NCBI GenBank assembly: GCA_045588345.1
Contig: JAZNDZ010000049.1
Span: forward strand, 1 to 8,408
Reading direction: 5' to 3'
DNA length: 8,408 nt
Source: HGM04593 sp045588345
GTDB taxonomy: Bacteria; Bacteroidota; Bacteroidia; Bacteroidales; Bacteroidaceae
A program made the translations under genes and the position numbers. Below, piece after piece: positions 4,016 through 8,408 of the stretch. A model generated the notes under the pieces. That model did not search any database. It saw only the letters and a list, made by a program, of their open reading frames with translations, and was not told where the DNA came from. The first letter of the stretch is position 1. Every line of letters starts with the position of its first letter.

Positions 4016-6828
4016 TACAGGCAACCGACCTTTACAAAGCGACACGCGACGGTTTAGACATCATTCTCCGCTACTATCCACAAGCTGCTGATGTTGTCGG
4101 AACGAAGAACAAATTCAGGGCGAGGCAGAACGAAAAGACTGCTTCGGCCTGCTTGCACTATTCCGGCGGAGTGTGGAAAGTCGTAGATTTCGGCGACGAC
4201 GGGCACGCTCTTTCTCCCATAGATATATGTATGAAAGAGGAAGGCATCACCCACTTTTACGAAGCGGTTCTGCTGTTGGCCGGTATCTTCGGCATAAACG
4301 AAGAACTCTCGCCCTCAATCAACAAGCCACGCATCGAGAAACGCCCGGCAACGAGCGAAGAGAAAGAGGGAACACGCATATTCTCCCTTTTGGAGTCCAT
4401 ACCCGAAGAACATCTTAAAGTCCTCGGCCCGAAAGTACGGGCAGAACACGCAGAGGCTCTTAATTGGTACGAGGCAGAATATGTAGGCTATGTAAAGAAC
4501 AGGGAAGTAACACTCAAATATAGCACAGAGAACTATCCTATATTTATGCGTGAATGCCGTACAGACGACGGCAAGGTGTTCTACAAGATATACGAACCTC
4601 TCAACCCCGAAAAGCAGTGGCGTTTCTCATACACTCCCGAAGGAGTAAAGCCCAAAGACTATATCAACGGCCTGCGCGAGTTGCAGGAGCAGTTCGGCAA
4701 GCTCAACAGTTGCGATGATGAAGAAGAGGGCGAACAACGGGAAAGAAAGCTCGAAGAGATATTTATATGCAGTGGAGAGCGCGACGCTCTTTGCTTAAAG
4801 TCTATGGGCTACATTCCTATATGGTTCAACTCCGAGACATACACCCTGACAGAGTCCGAGGTTGCCAAACTCAACCGCTATGCCGATACCATATACAACA
4901 TTCCCGACATCGACGCTACAGGTCGTAAAAAAGGTGCAGAGTTGGCACTGCGCCATATCGACATATATACAGTGTGGCTCCCCGAATGGCTCTCCACCTA
5001 TCGCGACAATCGCGGTAAGCCTCGCAAGGATCTCCGCGATTGGCAAGAACTTCGCCGTGATGTTGCCGATTTCCGCGACCTCATTAAAATGGCGATGCCT
5101 GCAAAATTCTGGGTAGAGACAATCAATGAAAAATCGTGCAAGCGAGAACTATCCATTTCGGCAGTACGCCTTTACTACTTCTTGCAGTTGAACGGTTTTC
5201 GTACACTGCGCGATGCCAATGCAGCCAATACCCGGTACATACAGGTTACAGGCAACATCGTAAAGCAGATAAAGGCGAAAGATGTACGCCGTTTCGTGCG
5301 CGAATGGGCTGAAGAACGCTGTTTGGCAGAGAATATCCGAAACCTCATTGTAAACTCAATGAAGTTTTCGGAAACCTCTCTTGAAAACCTCCGCGAGGTG
5401 GAACTGGACTTTACCACCTTCACCCCCACAACACAGCTCTTCTTCTTTACCCGTAAATCAATCGAGGTAACACCTTCAGAGATTATAGTGCATCAAAAGG
5501 GCGACACATCTTTTCAGCACTATGTTTGGGAAGATAACGTATTGCCTTATGAGTTCACCGTTATGCCCGATATGTTCAGCATCACACGCTCCGAGCAAGG
5601 GGGCAAGCCACACTTCGACATCGAGGTGCTGGAGTCCGGCAAAAGCTGCCTATGCGGTTACGTTATCAATTCAAGCCGTATCTATTGGCGTAAGGAAATG
5701 GAGTACCGCTTCGGTGAAGACAGGGAAGCAGCAGCCGAGTATGCAGCCACCCACCGCTTTTGCATCGACGGCGAGGGATTGACACCCACAGAGATAGCCG
5801 AGCAGAAGCAGAACCTTATAAACAAGATATTCGCTATCGGCTATATGCTCCACCGCTACAAATCACCCTCGCGTGCGTGGGCTCCGCAGGCAATGGATAA
5901 CAAGATAGGCGAAAACGGAGAATGTAACGGCCGAAGCGGAAAATCATTCCTCTTCAAGGCTCTCTCTATGTTTATGCGTACAGTCAAGTTGTCGGGAAGA
6001 AACCCAAAACTGATGGATAACCCCCACGTTTTCGACCAGGTGAACATACACACCGATTTTGTGCTTGTCGATGATTGCGCCCAATACCTCTCTATGGGGC
6101 TGTTCTATGACATCATCACAAGCGATATGACGGTGAACCCGAAGAACAATCAAAGTTACAGCATACCCTTTGAGCAAAGCCCCAAGTTTGGTTTTACCAC
6201 CAATTATGTACCGCTGGACTTTGACAGCTCCACCGAGGCGCGTATGCTCTATATGGTCTATAGCGACTATTACCACCAGCTCACCGAGACAAACGACTAC
6301 CTCGAAACACGCTCCATACGCGATGATTTCGGGCGCGACCTCTTTACGCACGATTACAGCCCGGCTGATTGGAACGCTGATATAAATTTCCTTATGCAGT
6401 GCCTTCGCTTTTACCTCTCCCTATGCCGGGAGAATATCAAGATATTGCCCCCAATGGATAATATCTTGTTACGCAAATACAGACAAGACATCGGAAATAA
6501 CTTTGAAGATTGGGCTAACGGTTATTTTGCCGAAGACGGCGACAAACTCGACAAACTGCTTATACGCCGTGAGGTGTTCGATGACTACCGCAAGTATGCC
6601 AACGTAACCAACCTCACAATGCAGCGTTTTACGCAGAAACTGCACTCTTTCTGCCACCTTTGCCCCTATATCGACACGCTCAACCCTGACGAGCTTTGCA
6701 ACAATCAAAAGCGCATATCAAGGCGTGTTGAGGGCAATTTCGTGGATATGATATTCGTGCAGACAAAGAGATACAAAGAGAAGAAAAATGACCCTAACGA
6801 ATTTATACCCGATGAACAATTCCTTTAG
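4012..6828 (+). CDS. Primase-helicase fusion (CHC2-like, Toprim, SF3 helicase)
   Basis: A 938-residue replication protein. Residues 33-91 follow the DnaG CHC2 pattern (NEKTAS, then VVDFGDDGHALSPIDICMKE, then FYEAVLLLA), but the metal-binding Cys/His residues are absent. Residues 249-345 form a Toprim domain: GERDAL with E256, then PDIDATG with D299 and D301, the expected metal-binding acidic residues. After a linker (about 360-600) comes an SF3-type helicase: P-loop GRSGKS (640-645), Walker B FVLVDDC (D687, D688), and a sensor FGFTTN ending in N731. The C-terminal 200 residues are probably a DNA-binding or winged-helix region. Primer synthesis and strand unwinding in one chain recall the alpha protein of satellite phage P4 and D5-like primases. 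It starts in a 4-base overlap with the upstream gene, and its stop overlaps the next. The iteron array at 7276-7524 is the likely target, by inference. Confidence 0.85.
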   Translation: MIQATDLYKATRDGLDIILRYYPQAADVVGTKNKFRARQNEKTASACLHYSGGVWKVVDFGDDGHALSPIDICMKEEGITHFYEAVLLLAGIFGINEELSPSINKPRIEKRPATSEEKEGTRIFSLLESIPEEHLKVLGPKVRAEHAEALNWYEAEYVGYVKNREVTLKYSTENYPIFMRECRTDDGKVFYKIYEPLNPEKQWRFSYTPEGVKPKDYINGLRELQEQFGKLNSCDDEEEGEQRERKLEEIFICSGERDALCLKSMGYIPIWFNSETYTLTESEVAKLNRYADTIYNIPDIDATGRKKGAELALRHIDIYTVWLPEWLSTYRDNRGKPRKDLRDWQELRRDVADFRDLIKMAMPAKFWVETINEKSCKRELSISAVRLYYFLQLNGFRTLRDANAANTRYIQVTGNIVKQIKAKDVRRFVREWAEERCLAENIRNLIVNSMKFSETSLENLREVELDFTTFTPTTQLFFFTRKSIEVTPSEIIVHQKGDTSFQHYVWEDNVLPYEFTVMPDMFSITRSEQGGKPHFDIEVLESGKSCLCGYVINSSRIYWRKEMEYRFGEDREAAAEYAATHRFCIDGEGLTPTEIAEQKQNLINKIFAIGYMLHRYKSPSRAWAPQAMDNKIGENGECNGRSGKSFLFKALSMFMRTVKLSGRNPKLMDNPHVFDQVNIHTDFVLVDDCAQYLSMGLFYDIITSDMTVNPKNNQSYSIPFEQSPKFGFTTNYVPLDFDSSTEARMLYMVYSDYYHQLTETNDYLETRSIRDDFGRDLFTHDYSPADWNADINFLMQCLRFYLSLCRENIKILPPMDNILLRKYRQDIGNNFEDWANGYFAEDGDKLDKLLIRREVFDDYRKYANVTNLTMQRFTQKLHSFCHLCPYIDTLNPDELCNNQKRISRRVEGNFVDMIFVQTKRYKEKKNDPNEFIPDEQFL

Positions 6829-7165
6829 AAACGAAACAGTACGCACTCTTGTGCAGTCCTACACCGTTGCACAGTTCAACGAAAAGTATCTTGCCGACAA
6901 AGAATTCCGCAAGTTTGCAAGGAAGGTATATGCCTACTTTGACAATATGCGACACGGCACACGCCTTCGGCTCACCGCCTATCAAGGTCGCAAATTGGAG
7001 TGGGTACTGCTCACCTATGTGGCCTTCTATTTTGAAGGGGCACATTGGCTTGAGTTCTTCATATCCGATGACTACAACACCATTGTACGGCGCAACATAG
7101 CTCCCGAAGATTTCGACAGGGAAGTAGAGCAATGGCTTAATTGGAAAAAGGAACATCAGCATTAA
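6788..7165 (+). CDS. Hypothetical protein coupled to the primase-helicase
   Basis: I do not recognise this family. The 125-residue product is mostly helical, with many aromatic and charged residues: QSYTVAQFNEKYLADKEF at the front, then RRNIAPEDFDREVEQWL near the end. A central hydrophobic stretch (WVLLTYVAFYF) is short and interrupted by polar residues, so a membrane segment is unlikely. The ATG at 6788 has a purine-rich AAAGAGAAGAAAA just upstream and overlaps the primase-helicase by 41 bases. An in-frame ATG at 6812 gives 117 residues and a 17-base overlap, with no comparable site. It is the last gene before the terminator at 7186-7217. A role in initiation, copy control or segregation would fit its place beside the putative origin, but nothing in the sequence shows this. 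Confidence 0.6.
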   Translation: MTLTNLYPMNNSFRNETVRTLVQSYTVAQFNEKYLADKEFRKFARKVYAYFDNMRHGTRLRLTAYQGRKLEWVLLTYVAFYFEGAHWLEFFISDDYNTIVRRNIAPEDFDREVEQWLNWKKEHQH

Positions 7166-7185
7166 ATCCTCTTCTACCACTCACT

Positions 7186-7217
7186 GCTGTATGGCATTTG
7201 CCGTGCAGCATTTTTTT
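7186..7217 (+). terminator. Intrinsic terminator of the replication operon
   Basis: A 10-bp stem (7186-7195 with 7200-7209, two U-G wobbles, loop ATTT) is followed by one A and seven T (7211-7217). It begins 20 bases after the last stop codon. Confidence 0.9.
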
Positions 7218-7275
7218 GTGCCGTAAGCAAAGGCAACATCTTTCAATTTTACCTCTTCTTATTTCCGTACTAATC

Positions 7276-7524
7276 TTTTGTATCTTTGTATCAAAGCAAA
7301 AGAAAGAAGATATAACTTCTTAATAATAAAGGAGAAATTCACAGATACAATCTTGATACAAACCTGATACAATTTTCTTCATTCCTGCTTTTGTATCACC
7401 TTGCATACCTCTTCATCGTTTTGTATCATAGGACAAATCTAACTTGTATCACATTTGTATCGACCGCAAGTACTTGTTATATAGTATGTTATGCCGATTT
7501 TAATACAAAGATACAGCGATACAA
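7276..7524. repeat. Iteron-like array of TTGTATC/GATACAA, putative replication origin
   Basis: Ten perfect copies of one 7-mer occur in 249 bases. Six read TTGTATC, starting at 7278, 7286, 7391, 7421, 7444 and 7455. Four read GATACAA, starting at 7344, 7355, 7366 and 7518. Near-copies start at 7401 (TTGCATA), 7474 (TTGTTAT), 7502 (AATACAA) and 7510 (GATACAG). The triplet at 7344, 7355 and 7366 and the pair at 7444 and 7455 are spaced exactly 11 bp, about one helical turn. An AT-rich tract with a small stem (7304-7309 with 7316-7321) lies between the first two groups and could be an unwinding element. The array directly follows the primase-helicase operon terminator and holds no credible gene. 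Multi-site binding by a replication initiator is the simplest reading; a multi-operator regulatory region is the alternative. Confidence 0.75.
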
Positions 7525-7645
7525 ACTTTTTGTGTCTTTATACCACCTGCCTTGTTTCTCTCTCCACTCTTTGCTCTTTCATCTTTGCTCTTTTCCCCTT
7601 TCCCCACAGTGATACTCTGTTTTGACTTTTTTCGTGTGCGAAGGT
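7525..7645. other. Pyrimidine-rich tract beside the iterons
   Basis: From about 7548 to 7608 the plus strand is almost purely C and T, with CTTTGCTCTTT repeated twice (7566-7590). A small TTCG/CGAA hairpin follows near 7631-7642. No gene is seen. Strand-biased tracts of this kind often flank replication origins, but no function is proven. Confidence 0.45.
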
Positions 7646-7776
7646 AGGGCAAGAGGCAACAGCACAAGGACACAGCGAGTTTACACCAAAAATCTCCACG
7701 CTTTCAGGTAGTATTTACAGCAGTTCCTGCCTTTCGTATAAATCCTTGTTGCTCTTGTTGCCTTTGACCTTGCCCT
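7646..7776. repeat. Imperfect inverted repeat in the ardA upstream region
   Basis: The left arm reads AGGGCAAG (7646-7653), AGGCAACA (7654-7661), CAAGGA (7665-7670). The right arm carries the complements in reverse order: TCCTTG (7743-7748), TGTTGCCT (7756-7763), CTTGCCCT (7769-7776). Small insertions separate the blocks and the loop is 72 bases. It may be a structured ardA leader or part of the origin region. Confidence 0.5.
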
Positions 7777-7833
7777 GTTGCTTGCACATAAAAAGTTTCA
7801 AAAAACAGAGTATTCACATTTAGTTTCAAGGTT

Positions 7834-8408
7834 ATGGAAAATATCAATGCTTCGCAGAAGAGAGTACGCCCTGAAGATTGGGCAGATGTGGTAAAAGAAC
7901 ACGAGTATGATTATACAAGCGGTAATCCTGCTGTATATGTCGGCACATATTACAAGTACAATAATGGTTCGCTTTACGGAATGTGGGTAGATTTGACCTC
8001 GTTCTTTGATTACGATGAATTTATAGAGTTCTGCTATTTGCTCCACATTGATGAAGAAGATCCGGAATTTATGTATCAGGATTATGAGAATTTCTCTTCA
8101 GAATGGTATTCTGAAAGTTGCTTTGATGAAGTTACTTTCGACAAGATTATAGAGTACGGCAATATGGACGAAAAGGATAGAAAGTTGTTCGATGCCTTTA
8201 CAGAGCATTACGGCAGTGGCTACACGCTGGAAGATGCCAAAGAGCGTTTTCAAGGTGAGTGGGATAGCGAAGAGGAATTTGCCGAACACCTCGTTGATGA
8301 TTGTTACGGCGATATGCCCGAGTTCGCCCGTCGCTATTTCGATATGGAGCAGTTCGCACGCGATTTATTCAATTTCGATTACACGTTCATTGACGGATAT
8401 GTATTCTC
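7834..8408 (+). CDS. ardA: ArdA-family antirestriction protein, C-terminus cut by window edge
   Basis: The frame stays open for 191 codons and runs off the end. From residue 34, VYVGTYYKYNNGSLYGMWVD matches the first strand and loop of ArdA. The C-terminal part (EHLVDDCYGDM, then FARRYFDMEQFARDLF) matches its end, where the family has a Y-x-x-x-x-ARDL pattern. The protein is strongly acidic, as expected of a DNA mimic that blocks type I restriction enzymes when mobile DNA enters a new host. About 33 residues precede the recognisable domain (QKRVRPEDWADVVKEH), longer than in Tn916 ArdA. AAGG lies just before the ATG at 7834. A preceding long leader with an inverted repeat suggests separate expression from the replication operon. 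The gene supports conjugative or mobilizable transfer of the element. Confidence 0.85.
   Translation, partial: MENINASQKRVRPEDWADVVKEHEYDYTSGNPAVYVGTYYKYNNGSLYGMWVDLTSFFDYDEFIEFCYLLHIDEEDPEFMYQDYENFSSEWYSESCFDEVTFDKIIEYGNMDEKDRKLFDAFTEHYGSGYTLEDAKERFQGEWDSEEEFAEHLVDDCYGDMPEFARRYFDMEQFARDLFNFDYTFIDGYVF

Noticed and set aside
6803..7180. 125-codon minus-strand frame opposite the last operon gene
   Set aside because: The plus-strand frame has operon context, overlap coupling and a terminator. The minus-strand frame has no promoter or neighbours.
7281..7288. Rightward promoter from TATCTTTG within the first iterons
   Set aside because: It matches the -7 consensus, but no TTTG-like box is found 19-21 bases upstream and no gene follows. 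The match is a by-product of two adjacent TTGTATC copies.
7276..7524. CRISPR array
   Set aside because: The repeated unit is only 7 bp, occurs in both orientations and has irregular spacing, with no cas gene nearby.
7391..7612. 73-codon plus-strand frame in the iteron region
   Set aside because: Its codons are dictated by the repeats and the pyrimidine tract; it has no ribosome binding site and an arbitrary sequence.

Overview
The window looks like a Bacteroidales chromosome (Bacteroides, Phocaeicola or Prevotella type) carrying the left part of an integrated mobile element. The taxonomic reading rests on three things: the N-terminus of HtpG, the Bacteroidetes-style promoters (TTTG at about -33, TAnnTTTG at about -7), and short leaders that mostly lack a Shine-Dalgarno sequence.

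Positions 1 to about 2530 are host chromosome, with every gene on the minus strand. They comprise the 5' end of htpG (Hsp90), a good minus-strand terminator, a decayed AspT/YidE-type transporter that has lost its middle and probably its N-terminus, a 450-base non-coding interval dominated by a nested imperfect palindrome (1073-1342), and an intact ketopantoate-reductase family gene (panE-like). The panE-like promoter contains a perfect 18-bp tandem duplication of its -7 region.

Positions 2533 to about 2995 look like an element boundary. A perfect palindromic terminator is followed by two copies, 40 bp apart, of a sequence resembling a tRNA 3' end on the minus strand. Next come two tandem 20-bp repeats beneath a consensus minus-strand promoter that reads into no visible gene. 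A 38-nt palindrome and a plus-strand promoter complete the interval. I read this as a former tRNA attachment site and the left end of an integrative element.

Positions 2996 to 7217 hold a compact plus-strand gene cluster: a small HTH protein, an 88-residue unknown, an excisionase-like HTH protein, a possible attenuator, a 68-residue unknown, a 938-residue primase-helicase (zinc-less CHC2-like region, Toprim, SF3 helicase), and an overlapping unknown, closed by a strong intrinsic terminator. Directly downstream (7276-7524) are ten perfect and four degenerate copies of the 7-mer TTGTATC/GATACAA, several in 11-bp phase. This looks like an iteron replication origin, possibly served by the primase-helicase in the manner of satellite phage P4 alpha and its ori.

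Positions 7525 to the end hold a pyrimidine-rich tract, an imperfect inverted repeat, and the start of an ardA-type antirestriction gene cut by the window edge. No integrase, relaxase or conjugation gene is visible, so the element's class (ICE, mobilizable island or satellite) cannot be decided here.
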